From Chitinophaga silvisoli (GTDB lineage Bacteria; Bacteroidota; Bacteroidia; Chitinophagales; Chitinophagaceae): 64,000 bases of DNA. The position numbers were made by a program, and so were the translations under genes. Under the pieces are notes generated by a model. It was given only the letters and a program-made list of their open reading frames with translations. It was not told where the DNA came from and ran no database searches. Below are positions 35,940 through 44,701 of the stretch, piece by piece (position 1 is the first letter of the stretch; each line of letters begins with the position of its first letter). The stretch spans positions 868,001 to 932,000 of the forward strand of contig NZ_QTJV01000001.1 in NCBI RefSeq assembly GCF_003412465.1, read 5' to 3'.

Positions 35940-36602
35940 ATGGCAAAACACCTATACTTGCTTAGTGGTATGGGCTCCGATGAACGGGTGTTTCAAAACA
36001 TTACTTTCCCGGATCAGTATACGCTCCATTTCATTCCCTGGCTTACCCCATTGCCGGATGAACCCCTTGCCGGTTACGCTTCCCGCATGACAGCCCACAT
36101 TCCAGCCGATGAAGATATCACCCTGGTAGGTGTATCTATGGGCGGCATCCTCTCAATAGAAATAGCCCGGCAGCGCCCGGTGAGCAAGGTAATCCTGATC
36201 AGCAGCATCAAGACCAGCGCTGAGCGTCCAGTCTATTTTAACCTGGTTCGCCGTACCCGCCTGCTGGCACTACTGGCTTTGCCGGATGCCATCCTGTTTG
36301 GAAAGCACCGCAACCTGATCATTCCTTTCTTTTTGAAGGCCGAATCGCCGGCAGAGAAGGAATTACTCCTGGATTATGTGAAGAATACTGATTTTGTGTA
36401 CCTCCGCTGGGCAATCAGGGTCCTGATCGGCTGGGAAAACGAAACGGTGCCCTCCCCACTGGTGCACATCCATGGTGGGAAAGACCTTACTTTACCCATC
36501 CATACCGTCAAGGCGGATTATGTGATTCCCGACGGAGGCCACTTTATGGTCTACAACAGGGCGAAGGAAATCAGCGCCATACTAAAAAACGAGCTGAACT
36601 AA
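35940..36602 (+). CDS. Alpha/beta hydrolase-fold protein
   Basis: A 220-residue protein with a nucleophile elbow at residue 66 (TLVGVSMGGILSIE) and a likely catalytic histidine at about 201 (VIPDGGHFMVYNR); an aspartate in HGGKDLTLPI (about 186) can complete the triad. The ATG at 35940 is chosen since an upstream in-frame start would lie inside the terminator of the preceding gene. Such small hydrolases act on esters, thioesters or lactones; the substrate cannot be told. Confidence 0.82.
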   Translation: MAKHLYLLSGMGSDERVFQNITFPDQYTLHFIPWLTPLPDEPLAGYASRMTAHIPADEDITLVGVSMGGILSIEIARQRPVSKVILISSIKTSAERPVYFNLVRRTRLLALLALPDAILFGKHRNLIIPFFLKAESPAEKELLLDYVKNTDFVYLRWAIRVLIGWENETVPSPLVHIHGGKDLTLPIHTVKADYVIPDGGHFMVYNRAKEISAILKNELN

Positions 36603-36667
36603 ACAAGGTTAAAATATTTTAAGAAAACTTTTATCTGTTATTCAGTAGCTTGCAAACGACAGAATAT

Positions 36668-36675
36668 TATATTTG
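36668..36675 (+). promoter_or_regulatory. -7 promoter element of lepB (TATATTTG)
   Basis: An exact TAnnTTTG match lies 29 bases upstream of the lepB ATG. No TTTG at the usual spacing is seen, so only the -7 element is supported. Confidence 0.55.
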
Positions 36676-36704
36676 TAAAATTAACTATCTTAAACACCAT
36701 CTGA

Positions 36705-37886
36705 ATGAACCTGGCTTTTTGGAAAAAGAATAACGAGGGTCAGCCAAAGAAGAAAAAATCTGCCGTAAGAGAGTGGTTTGATGCAGCCATATTCGCCATC
36801 ATCGCTGCTACTTTGATCCGCACTTTTATTTTTGAGGCATACACTATTCCTACCCCGTCTATGGAAAAAACTTTGCTGGTGAACGATTTCCTGTTCGTAA
36901 GCAAAATCAGTTACGGCCCCCGTATCCCAATGACGCCGCTGGCAGTACCTTTCACACATCATACCCTGCCTTTTACAAAATATTCCAAAGCCTATTCTGA
37001 AGCAGTACATTGGAAATACAGACGTTTACCTGGTTTCTCGGATGTAAAGCGCTATGATGTAGTGGTGTTCAACTTCCCGGAAGGTGATACTGTGGCCCTG
37101 GAAAACCAGGACCAGAGCTACTACCAGATGGTGCGTGCTTTTGGCCGTGATGCAGTGTGGGAGCAGAACCATGTGATTTCCCGCCCGGTAGATAAAAGAG
37201 AGAACTATATTAAGAGATGTATGGGTGTTGCAGGTGATACCCTTTCTATAAAAGATGGTGTTGTATTCATCAACGGGCAACAGGCTCCTATTCCACCGGA
37301 GAGCGAGCGCCGTTACTGGGTAACTACTACAGGCGATGCCCTGAACCCTTCCCGCCTGGATGAAATGGACATCGATCCCGGTACTGACGGCCCTTATGAT
37401 TCTGCTAAGTACAGGTATAACCTGACTCCGGCAGCAGCAGCAACCCTCAAGTCCTGGCCGGTAGTGAAAAACCTCACGCCATTTGTAAATCCAAGTGCTG
37501 AAGAAGTAGCTGTGTTCCCGCACGATACTGCACACTATCATTGGACAGAACACAATTTCGGGCCGATGTACATCCCTAAAAAAGGGGTAACAGTGAAGAT
37601 AGATGCTTCTAATATTGCTTTCTACGATCGTATTATCAGCGTGTACGAAGGCAACAAACTGGAAATTAACAACGGTCAGATCTCTATCAACGGTAAACCG
37701 GCTGACTCCTACACATTCAAGATGAACTACTACTGGATGATGGGAGATAACCGCGATAACTCACTGGACTCCCGTTACTGGGGTTTCGTTCCGGAAGATC
37801 ATATCGTAGGTAAGGCATGGTTGATCTGGATGAGTTATGGTAAAGGCAGTATTCGCTGGAGCCGCCTGTTCCGCACGATCAAATAA
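36705..37886 (+). CDS. lepB: Signal peptidase I
   Basis: A 393-residue membrane peptidase that removes Sec and Tat signal peptides. An N-terminal membrane anchor (about 25-43) is followed by the catalytic serine at 52 (IPTPSMEKTLL) and the general-base lysine at 170 (ENYIKRCMGVAGDTL), then the C-terminal GDNRDNSLDSRYWGFVPEDHIVGKA. The gap of about 118 residues between Ser and Lys is far larger than in the E. coli enzyme, and another long insertion lies near 200-300; both are usual in Bacteroidota. No other secretion gene is adjacent. Confidence 0.95.
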   Translation: MNLAFWKKNNEGQPKKKKSAVREWFDAAIFAIIAATLIRTFIFEAYTIPTPSMEKTLLVNDFLFVSKISYGPRIPMTPLAVPFTHHTLPFTKYSKAYSEAVHWKYRRLPGFSDVKRYDVVVFNFPEGDTVALENQDQSYYQMVRAFGRDAVWEQNHVISRPVDKRENYIKRCMGVAGDTLSIKDGVVFINGQQAPIPPESERRYWVTTTGDALNPSRLDEMDIDPGTDGPYDSAKYRYNLTPAAAATLKSWPVVKNLTPFVNPSAEEVAVFPHDTAHYHWTEHNFGPMYIPKKGVTVKIDASNIAFYDRIISVYEGNKLEINNGQISINGKPADSYTFKMNYYWMMGDNRDNSLDSRYWGFVPEDHIVGKAWLIWMSYGKGSIRWSRLFRTIK

Positions 37887-37907
37887 GCAAACAGACCTTA
37901 TAAATAT

Positions 37908-37943
37908 CAAAAAAGCTATTGTCTTCGGACAATAGCTTTTTTG
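37908..37943 (+). terminator. Terminator of lepB with UUCG tetraloop
   Basis: A perfect stem of about 14 bases is closed by a UUCG loop and flanked by A and T runs, a very stable intrinsic terminator. Confidence 0.93.
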
Positions 37944-38042
37944 TTTCAGCAGCTTTTCTGTCATTGATTTCCTTCAGTTCGTCAGTTCTTTTTTCCCGCC
38001 TCACATGGCTCCCCTTTCTTTGTGTTATAAAATCAATGACAC

Positions 38043-38528
38043 ATGAAAGCCTTCTTCCTTTGTTGTTTTTGTCTCATCAGCACGCAACTTTTCGCACAGG
38101 TAGCCGATACCAGTGCCCTGTATAAAGCTATCAAAACCGGGGATAGCCTCATCTTCGATATCGGTTTTAATACCTGTAACCTTGCCCCCTACAATGATAT
38201 TGTTGCAGATGATTTCCGGTTTTTTCATGATAAAGGTGGTATTACCTCCGGCAAAGCCGCCTTTATTGAAAGCATGCAAACCGGCATCTGCAAGCAGGAG
38301 TATAAAATGGAAAGGTTATTAATCCCCGGTTCGCTCCAGGTGTTTCCCTTAGAGAAAAATGGCGTGCTATATGGGGCCATTGAAAATGGTGACCATGCTT
38401 TTTATATGACGGAGAAGGGCAAGGAACGTCACCAGGCAGGTGTAGCAAGATTTACGATTGTCTGGTTATTAGTCGATGGAAAATGGAAAGCAAGCGAAGC
38501 ATTGAGCTATGATCACCGGGCCAAATAG
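38043..38528 (+). CDS. Exported SnoaL/DUF4440-like (NTF2-fold) protein
   Basis: A 161-residue protein with a signal peptide (MKAFFLCCFCLISTQLFAQ). The mature part resembles the DUF4440/NTF2-like fold: LYKAIKTGDSLIFDIGFNTCN, DIVADDFRFFHDKGGITSGKAAFIESM and FTIVWLLVDGKWKASEALSYDH are the typical helix and sheet blocks. Members are small pockets that bind or isomerise small molecules; many are lone secreted proteins of unknown role. It has no obvious operon partner. Confidence 0.75.
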   Translation: MKAFFLCCFCLISTQLFAQVADTSALYKAIKTGDSLIFDIGFNTCNLAPYNDIVADDFRFFHDKGGITSGKAAFIESMQTGICKQEYKMERLLIPGSLQVFPLEKNGVLYGAIENGDHAFYMTEKGKERHQAGVARFTIVWLLVDGKWKASEALSYDHRAK

Positions 38529-38702
38529 CGCCCCGGCGGCCTTTCATCCATTCTGAAAATTCCAATTAACAACAATAATCACCCTTTCCTGCAAACCTTT
38601 GAGCGAAGTCCATTTACCATACAACCCGGTATCATTCAAACTACAACACGGCCGAAAAATGCGGATGCCAAAGGCAGAAGCATTTTTTTCGTAATTTCAG
38701 GC

Positions 38703-39191
38703 ATGACGACGCAACAATTTACATTTGAATACACCTCTTTTTCAGATATCAGCGAACTGACACCTGCAGATCAGCAACTGCTGAGTGCCGCCCGCAAAGT
38801 GACTGAGCAAGCCTATGCACCTTATTCCAATTTCTTTGTAGGCGCTGTAATCCATTTAGAAAACGGGGAAACAGTGAAAGGAACTAACCAGGAAAACGCT
38901 TCTTTCCCTGTAGGCATCTGTGCGGAAAGAACAGCTTTATCTGCGGCCAGTTCCCTCTACCCTGGTGTAGCCATCGATACAATTGCTGTGAGCTACAACA
39001 ATCATAACGGAGGGAAAAACGATGCCCCCATTTCCCCCTGTGGAATCTGCCGGCAGACCATCACCGAATATGAAAACAGGCAAAATACCCCCATTCGCAT
39101 CATCATGAGCGGGCAGAGCGGAAAAGTTTACATCTTACAGACAGCCAAACACCTGCTGCCATTCGGATTCACAGCAGAAGATATGGAGTAG
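38703..39191 (+). CDS. cdd: Cytidine deaminase
   Basis: A 162-residue zinc enzyme that deaminates cytidine and deoxycytidine in pyrimidine salvage. Zinc ligands are Cys73 (with the catalytic Glu75 in GICAERTALSA), Cys113 and Cys116 (SPCGICRQTI). AYAPYSNFFVGAVI and NQENASFP are the usual substrate-binding segments. The start is preceded three bases upstream by TAATTTCA, a loose -7 element, so the transcript may be leaderless. Confidence 0.95.
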   Translation: MTTQQFTFEYTSFSDISELTPADQQLLSAARKVTEQAYAPYSNFFVGAVIHLENGETVKGTNQENASFPVGICAERTALSAASSLYPGVAIDTIAVSYNNHNGGKNDAPISPCGICRQTITEYENRQNTPIRIIMSGQSGKVYILQTAKHLLPFGFTAEDME

Positions 39192-39227
39192 AGAGAATTT
39201 GATTATCTTTACGGTCTACTCAAACCT

Positions 39228-39842
39228 ATGTTGTATATCCGTATCCTATGTATGCTAATACTGGCTGTGCTTACTGTGCACACTGCTTACAGCCGCACAC
39301 GTTATAGAATGATTCCATGCCAGGGGGAACTCAATCCAATATGTCCTGCTATCATGTATTATAATAGTGAATCTCCGGGAGGAGACAGCTCCTACCTGCA
39401 TGCTATCAAAGCAGCTATAGAAAAGGAACCTAAGGAGCCACTCTTTTATTATGCATTAGGTGTTATTTACTTTAATAACCGCCAGTTTGCTGAGTCGGCA
39501 GCTGCATTTGAAGAAGCAGGAGAAAAAGGATATAAGCGGGATGCTGATTACTACCTGCACCTGGGTACTGCCTGCCTGCAATCCAAACAATACAACAAGG
39601 GGATTCATCACCTGAATCATTGTCTGAACCTGCGTCCAAATGATACCGTGGCTCTGCAGACTATTGCGCAGGCTTATTACCAGCAGCAGGATTACAAACA
39701 AGCCATCATTTACTGGGAGCAATTGTTGCGCATTCAGCCAAAGAATGCATTTGCCATGTTCATGCTTGGCAAATCTTATATGGAACACGGTGATAAGAAG
39801 AAGGGGGAAGAGTGGTGTGAGCAGGCAACTGCAGACTTATAA
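39228..39842 (+). CDS. Exported tetratricopeptide-repeat protein
   Basis: A 204-residue protein with a short signal-like N-terminus (about 1-22) and TPR units in the second half (LFYYALGVIYFNNRQFAESAAAFEEAGEKGYKRD, YYLHLGTACLQSKQYNKGIHHLNHCLNLRPND, ALQTIAQAYYQQQDYKQAIIYWEQLLRIQPKN, AFAMFMLGKSYMEHGDKKKGEEW). TPR arrays mediate protein contacts; no enzymatic domain is seen. It is monocistronic and ends at a strong bidirectional terminator before argS. Confidence 0.82.
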   Translation: MLYIRILCMLILAVLTVHTAYSRTRYRMIPCQGELNPICPAIMYYNSESPGGDSSYLHAIKAAIEKEPKEPLFYYALGVIYFNNRQFAESAAAFEEAGEKGYKRDADYYLHLGTACLQSKQYNKGIHHLNHCLNLRPNDTVALQTIAQAYYQQQDYKQAIIYWEQLLRIQPKNAFAMFMLGKSYMEHGDKKKGEEWCEQATADL

Positions 39843-39858
39843 ATACATACAGCTGAAT

Positions 39859-39900
39859 AAAAAACGGAGGCTGCTTTTTAAAAAGCAGCCTCCGTTTTTA
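39859..39900. terminator. Bidirectional terminator between TPR gene and argS
   Basis: A perfect stem of about 18 bases around TTTTTAAAAA is flanked by A and T runs and lies between two convergent genes. Confidence 0.9.
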
Positions 39901-39911
39901 GTATAATATGA

Positions 39912-41837
39912 TTACATTCTCTCAGGTACATTTATACCTAACAGTTTCATTGCCGCAGTAATAGTATTAGCCGTCAGCATAATGATCTGCGTACGCAGTT
40001 TCTGCTTTTCAGGCGATTCCGCATTTCTTACCGCGTATGTATATACGCCATCTTCTTTCGCAGCATAGAAGCTGTTGAACGTCTGGGTCAGTTTATATAC
40101 ATAGTTAGCAATGACAGATGGACTCATTTCCTTTGCCGCTTCTTCCAACACAGTATCATACTGCTCATTCAGCAGGATCAGCTCTTTCTCCAGTGGCAAC
40201 AGGCTGCCCTTATGACAGTAGCCTTCCAGCTTTGTGACATCAGGCTGTAAGTCGCGGAGTATTGATTTGATACGTGCATGGCCATATTGAACGAAAGCAC
40301 CGGTAAAGCCATGGAGATCGATAGATTCCTTTGGATCGAAGACCATTTTCTTCTTAGGATCCACACGCAGCAGGAAGAATTTCAGACCACCCAGGCCAAT
40401 CATTTCATACAGTGCATCCATCTCATCATCACTCAGGTCTTTCAGTTTTTCTGAATCAGTATTTTCCTTTGCTGTCACAATCATTTCATCGATCAGGTCA
40501 TCTGCATCTACTACGGTACCTTCACGGCTTTTCATACGGCCATGGGGCAATTCAACCATGCCGTAAGACAGGTGGAAGATGCCATCGGCACCCGGTTCCT
40601 GCATTTTTTGCAGGATCAGTTGCAGTACTTTGAAGTGATAATTCTGCTCATCGGCTACCACATATACGCTACGGTCCATGTGGAAGTCTTCGTACTTGAG
40701 ACGGGCAGTGCCCAGGTCCTGTGTGATATATACAGAGGTACCATCGCCACGCAGCAGGAGTTTTTCATCCAGGCCGTCAGCGGTGAGGTCAATCCAAACG
40801 GAGTTGTCTTCTTTTTTGAATAAAACGCCTTTGCGAAGGCCGTCTTCTACGAGATCTTTACCTAAGAGGTAGGTATTGCTCTCATAGTACATCTTATCGA
40901 AGTTGATGCCGAGGCGTTTGTAAGTCTGCTCAAAGCCTTCGTACACCCAGCCATTCATAGTACTCCAGAGAGCGCGTACTTCAGGATTACCGGCTTCCCA
41001 CTGTTGCAGCATGATCTTAGCCTGCTGCATGATCTCTGTTTGTTTCCTGGCCAGTTCCCTGATGTCATCGAGGATCTTTTTGGACTTTTCAGCATCGGCC
41101 TTTACTTCAGGTTTTTGGGAGGCCGTGACCAGTTTCTGTACTTTGTCGAGGTCCTCGCCGCTGAAGTCTCTGAAATCATTTTCCAGCGCCCTTGTCATGA
41201 TAGGTGCTGTCTGTTCTTTCAGGATGGTTTCGAACTTCACGTAGTAATCGCCTACCAGGTGATCACCTTTAATACCGGTGCTTTGCGGGGTATCGCCATG
41301 GGCAAAGATCTGCCATGCGAGCATGGATTTACAGATATGAATACCCCTGTCATTGACAAGGTTTGCCTTGATGACTTCATAACCATTGGCTTTCAGTATT
41401 TCGGATACGGAGTAACCGAGGAAGTTATTGCGGAGGTGACCCAGGTGAAGTGGTTTGTTGGTGTTAGGGGAGGAGTACTCCACCATTACCTTCTGGCCAT
41501 TAGCTGGTTTTCTGCCAATATTTCTGTTGTTGAAGCGCTGTTGCAGGTCCTGTACCCAGTACTTTTCAGCAATGGACAGGTTTAGAAACCCCTTGATGAC
41601 ATTATAGCCAGCAATCAGGTCTGGGAAATTTGCCACCAGGTAGGTTCCCAGTTTATCGGCAGTATCTTCCGGTTTCAGTCGGCTGAATTTGGTGAAAGGG
41701 AACACGAGGATAGTGTATTCTCCTTCAAACTCAGGTTTGGTAGAATTGATAGCGATATCCTGTGCAGGAACATCCTGGTCAAACAGGGCCTTGATGGCGG
41801 TGGCCGCAGCCGTTTTAATATTTAATACTACACTCAT
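39912..41837 (-). CDS. argS: Arginyl-tRNA synthetase
   Basis: A 641-residue class I aminoacyl-tRNA synthetase. The HIGH-like motif is at 131-134 (PLHLGHLRNN) and the KMSKS-equivalent is GRMKSREGTVV near residue 441. An N-terminal Add-1 domain precedes the catalytic core and a DALR anticodon-binding domain follows (about 510-641, ending LGINVPERM). Length and layout match the usual enzyme. A TACCTTTG promoter element lies 23 bases before the start. Confidence 0.96.
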   Translation of the reverse strand: MSVVLNIKTAAATAIKALFDQDVPAQDIAINSTKPEFEGEYTILVFPFTKFSRLKPEDTADKLGTYLVANFPDLIAGYNVIKGFLNLSIAEKYWVQDLQQRFNNRNIGRKPANGQKVMVEYSSPNTNKPLHLGHLRNNFLGYSVSEILKANGYEVIKANLVNDRGIHICKSMLAWQIFAHGDTPQSTGIKGDHLVGDYYVKFETILKEQTAPIMTRALENDFRDFSGEDLDKVQKLVTASQKPEVKADAEKSKKILDDIRELARKQTEIMQQAKIMLQQWEAGNPEVRALWSTMNGWVYEGFEQTYKRLGINFDKMYYESNTYLLGKDLVEDGLRKGVLFKKEDNSVWIDLTADGLDEKLLLRGDGTSVYITQDLGTARLKYEDFHMDRSVYVVADEQNYHFKVLQLILQKMQEPGADGIFHLSYGMVELPHGRMKSREGTVVDADDLIDEMIVTAKENTDSEKLKDLSDDEMDALYEMIGLGGLKFFLLRVDPKKKMVFDPKESIDLHGFTGAFVQYGHARIKSILRDLQPDVTKLEGYCHKGSLLPLEKELILLNEQYDTVLEEAAKEMSPSVIANYVYKLTQTFNSFYAAKEDGVYTYAVRNAESPEKQKLRTQIIMLTANTITAAMKLLGINVPERM

Positions 41838-41859
41838 GCTGAAACATTGTTGCGAACGG

Positions 41860-41867
41860 CAAAGGTA
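41860..41867 (-). promoter_or_regulatory. -7 promoter element of argS (TACCTTTG)
   Basis: An exact TAnnTTTG on the minus strand, 22 bases upstream of the argS ATG. The region further upstream is a terminator hairpin, so a -33 element is not obvious. Confidence 0.55.
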
Positions 41868-41871
41868 AAAT

Positions 41872-41906
41872 AAAAAACGCTCCCACCTCAGATGGGAGCG
41901 TTTTCT
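41872..41906 (-). terminator. Terminator of the outer-membrane protein gene
   Basis: The stem AAAACGCTCCCA...TGGGAGCGTTTT, with an A run on the left side that becomes a U run on the minus strand, follows the outer-membrane protein stop. The outer stem matches the hairpin at 35892. Confidence 0.85.
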
Positions 41907-41925
41907 ATAAAAATTAGCATTGTAC

Positions 41926-42510
41926 TTATAACTTAAACTTCTTATTGAAGGTATAGGTCAGACCTATGCTCGCTACACTGTTCTTGTGGGCTTCAGTAGC
42001 ATTCTTGTAAGCATCTGTCAGCCCAAACATATAGCGGGCGGTAACACCTACGCCGATAGGGAACTGGTAGCCCAGGCCGAATCCTACGCCAAAATCAGCA
42101 GTTGACATATCATCTTTGATATCAACGGTTACTTTGCCTGCTTTTGCCTTGGCGGATGCCAGGAAACCTACCTGAGGACCTGCTTCCAGGAAGAACTCCT
42201 CTACCAGGTGTACCTGGAACATCACCGGGATGTTGATATAACCCAGTTTGGTAGTATACTTATTATCGAAAGCGTCCCTGTAGTAATATCCCTGGCCGGA
42301 GTACAGCAGTTCCGGCTGAATGGCAAACATGTCATTGAGCGCAAAATTGGCAAAACCACCTGCGTAAATGGATGCCCTGGTGTGGGAATCATCGATGTTT
42401 GTCAGTTTGGCAACGTTTAAACCGCCTTTCACGCCAAAAGTGAGGGTTTGTGCTTTGGCTCCTACAGCAGCGCAGGCTACCAGCAGTACAGCGAGGATAG
42501 ATTTTTTCAT
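41926..42510 (-). CDS. Porin-family outer-membrane beta-barrel protein (PorT/OMP_b-brl-like)
   Basis: A 194-residue protein with a signal peptide (MKKSILAVLLVACAAVGAKAQ) and eight probable beta-strands (LTFGVKGGLNVAKL, SIYAGGFANFALN, AIQPELLYSGQG, GYINIPVMFQVHLVEEFFLEAGPQVGFLA, STADFGVGFGLGYQF, VGVTARYMFGL). This matches the abundant small Bacteroidota OMP family in which PorT is the type IX secretion member, but there is no type IX gene nearby and no reason to call it PorT. Monocistronic, with its own terminator. Confidence 0.85.
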   Translation of the reverse strand: MKKSILAVLLVACAAVGAKAQTLTFGVKGGLNVAKLTNIDDSHTRASIYAGGFANFALNDMFAIQPELLYSGQGYYYRDAFDNKYTTKLGYINIPVMFQVHLVEEFFLEAGPQVGFLASAKAKAGKVTVDIKDDMSTADFGVGFGLGYQFPIGVGVTARYMFGLTDAYKNATEAHKNSVASIGLTYTFNKKFKL

Positions 42511-42693
42511 AATATAAGGTCAAATTTTCGCTTCAAAGTCAAATATTATGCCGAACCTTTATGGGTAAGGCCCTCCACGATACTGACAACCTCGACTGAC
42601 ATAATTTCATGTTATATCCCATTGGCATAAAGATTGACTTATAGCGGATAGAAGACAATCTATCTACAACTACAATCGAGAATTATATAAACT

Positions 42694-44595
42694 ATGGGAA
42701 AGATAATAGGTATCGACTTAGGAACTACCAACTCTTGCGTTGCCGTAATGGAAGGTAACGAGCCGGTAGTAATCGCAAATGATGAAGGTCGTAGGACGAC
42801 CCCTTCTGTGGTGGCGTTTTTGAAGAATGGGGAAAGAAAAGTAGGTGACCCAGCAAAACGTCAGGCTATCACAAACCCCGTTAACACCATCATGTCAGTG
42901 AAGCGTTTTATGGGACGCCACTTTGACGAAGTGTCTAATGAAATTCCTCACTGGAGTTATAAAGTAGCCAGAGGTGAAAACAATACTACCCGTATTGACA
43001 TCGACGGTAGATTATATACACCGCAGGAGATCTCTGCAATGATTCTTCAGAAAATGAAGAAAACTGCTGAAGACTACCTGGGTCAGGAAGTAAACGAAGC
43101 AGTTATCACTGTTCCTGCTTACTTTAATGACGCACAGCGTCAGGCTACAAAAGAGGCTGGTGAAATCGCTGGTCTGAATGTACGCCGTATCATCAACGAA
43201 CCTACCGCAGCTGCACTGGCTTACGGTATGGACAAGAAACACCAGGATAGCAAAATCGCTGTATTCGACTTAGGTGGTGGTACGTTCGACGTATCCGTAC
43301 TGGAGCTGGGTGATGGCGTATTTGAAGTAAAATCTACCAACGGTGATACTCACCTGGGTGGTGATGACTTCGATAAAGTGATCATGGACTGGCTGGCTGA
43401 AGAGTTCAAGAAGGACGAAGCGGTTGACCTGCACAAAGATCCAATGGCATGGCAGCGTCTGAAAGAAGCAGCAGAGAAAGCGAAGATCGAACTCTCTTCT
43501 TCTCAGGAAACTGAAATCAACCTGCCTTATATCACCGCTGTTGACGGCGTGCCTAAACACATGGTGAAGAAACTGACCCGTGCTAAATTCGAGCAGCTGA
43601 GCGACAGCCTGGTGGAAAGAACACTGGAACCTTGCCGTAAAGCACTGAAAGATGCAGGTATGGGTGCTTCTGAAATCGATGAGGTAATCCTGGTAGGTGG
43701 TTCTACCCGTATTCCTAAGATCCAGGAAGTGGTTGAGAAATTCTTTGGTAAGAAACCAAACAGAGGTGTGAACCCTGACGAAGTAGTAGCAATTGGTGCT
43801 GCTATCCAGGGTGGTGTACTGACCGGTGAAGTAAAAGATGTACTGCTGCTGGACGTAACTCCACTGTCTCTCGGTATCGAAACAATGGGTGGTGTAATGA
43901 CCAAACTGATCGAGTCTAACACAACTATTCCAAGCAAGAAATCTGAAACCTTCTCTACCGCAGCTGATAACCAGCCTAGCGTTGAAATCCACATCCTGCA
44001 GGGTGAGCGTCCAATGGCTAACCAAAACCGTACACTGGGCCGTTTCATTCTGAGCGATATTCCACCTGCTCCACGCGGTGTGCCTCAGATCGAAGTAACC
44101 TTCGACATCGATGCAAACGGTATCCTGCACGTAACTGCGAAAGATAAAGGAACTGGTAAGAGCCAGAACATCCGTATCGAAGCAGGTAGCGGCTTGAGCA
44201 AGGAAGAAATCGAAAAGATGAAGGCTGAAGCGAAAGCGAATGAGTCTACAGATAAAGAAGCACGCGAAAAGATCGAGAAACTGAACCAGGCAGACAGCCT
44301 GATCTTCCAGACAGAAAAACAACTGAAGGAATACGGTGACAAGATCTCTGCTGATAAAAAAGCGCCGATCGAAGCGGCACTGGCTAAGCTGAAAGAAGCG
44401 CACAAAACTCAGGAAGTTACAGCTGTAGATGCAGCAGTTGCTGAACTGAACGGTGCATGGACTGCAGCAAGTGAAGAAATGTACAAAGCTACTCAGGATG
44501 CTCAGGGCGGCGCACAAGGCGGCCAGGGAGCACCTCAGGGCAGTGCAGCAGGTAACGACGGTGTAACCGATGCAGAATTCGAAGAAGTGAAATAA
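42694..44595 (+). CDS. dnaK: Chaperone protein DnaK (Hsp70)
   Basis: A 633-residue Hsp70. The ATPase domain (1-385) has [35 protein letters not shown] and [15 protein letters not shown]; the substrate-binding domain follows ([25 protein letters not shown]); the tail is glycine- and glutamine-rich and ends [12 protein letters not shown], close to the usual EEVK-type end. Expected co-chaperone genes (grpE, dnaJ) are not adjacent. The promoter does not show an obvious TAnnTTTG element, so a different heat-shock control is possible. Confidence 0.98.
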   Translation: MGKIIGIDLGTTNSCVAVMEGNEPVVIANDEGRRTTPSVVAFLKNGERKVGDPAKRQAITNPVNTIMSVKRFMGRHFDEVSNEIPHWSYKVARGENNTTRIDIDGRLYTPQEISAMILQKMKKTAEDYLGQEVNEAVITVPAYFNDAQRQATKEAGEIAGLNVRRIINEPTAAALAYGMDKKHQDSKIAVFDLGGGTFDVSVLELGDGVFEVKSTNGDTHLGGDDFDKVIMDWLAEEFKKDEAVDLHKDPMAWQRLKEAAEKAKIELSSSQETEINLPYITAVDGVPKHMVKKLTRAKFEQLSDSLVERTLEPCRKALKDAGMGASEIDEVILVGGSTRIPKIQEVVEKFFGKKPNRGVNPDEVVAIGAAIQGGVLTGEVKDVLLLDVTPLSLGIETMGGVMTKLIESNTTIPSKKSETFSTAADNQPSVEIHILQGERPMANQNRTLGRFILSDIPPAPRGVPQIEVTFDIDANGILHVTAKDKGTGKSQNIRIEAGSGLSKEEIEKMKAEAKANESTDKEAREKIEKLNQADSLIFQTEKQLKEYGDKISADKKAPIEAALAKLKEAHKTQEVTAVDAAVAELNGAWTAASEEMYKATQDAQGGAQGGQGAPQGSAAGNDGVTDAEFEEVK

Positions 44596-44616
44596 GCTTC
44601 CATCAAATAGTTAAAA

Positions 44617-44654
44617 GAGGATGTATCATAACAATGGTACATCCTCTTTTTTTT
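44617..44654 (+). terminator. Terminator of dnaK
   Basis: A 9-base stem (44617-44625 with 44638-44646) is followed by eight T residues. The left arm GAGGATGTATCA resembles the arms at 6067 and 30755. Confidence 0.85.
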
Positions 44655-44687
44655 GGGCTTTTTTATAAAATACAATACCAGTTTTAT

Positions 44688-44695
44688 TATATTTA
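44688..44695 (+). promoter_or_regulatory. -7-like promoter element of the epimerase gene (TATATTTA)
   Basis: One mismatch from TAnnTTTG, six bases before the ATG at 44702, predicting a very short or absent leader. Confidence 0.4.
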
Positions 44696-44701
44696 TATCC
44701 T

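Noticed and set aside
41926..42510. Naming the small outer-membrane protein PorT
   Set aside because: PorT is one member of a large similar barrel family and no type IX secretion genes are in the window.
43270..44517. Long open frame on the minus strand inside dnaK
   Set aside because: It is antisense to a strongly conserved gene and its composition follows the codon pattern of dnaK.
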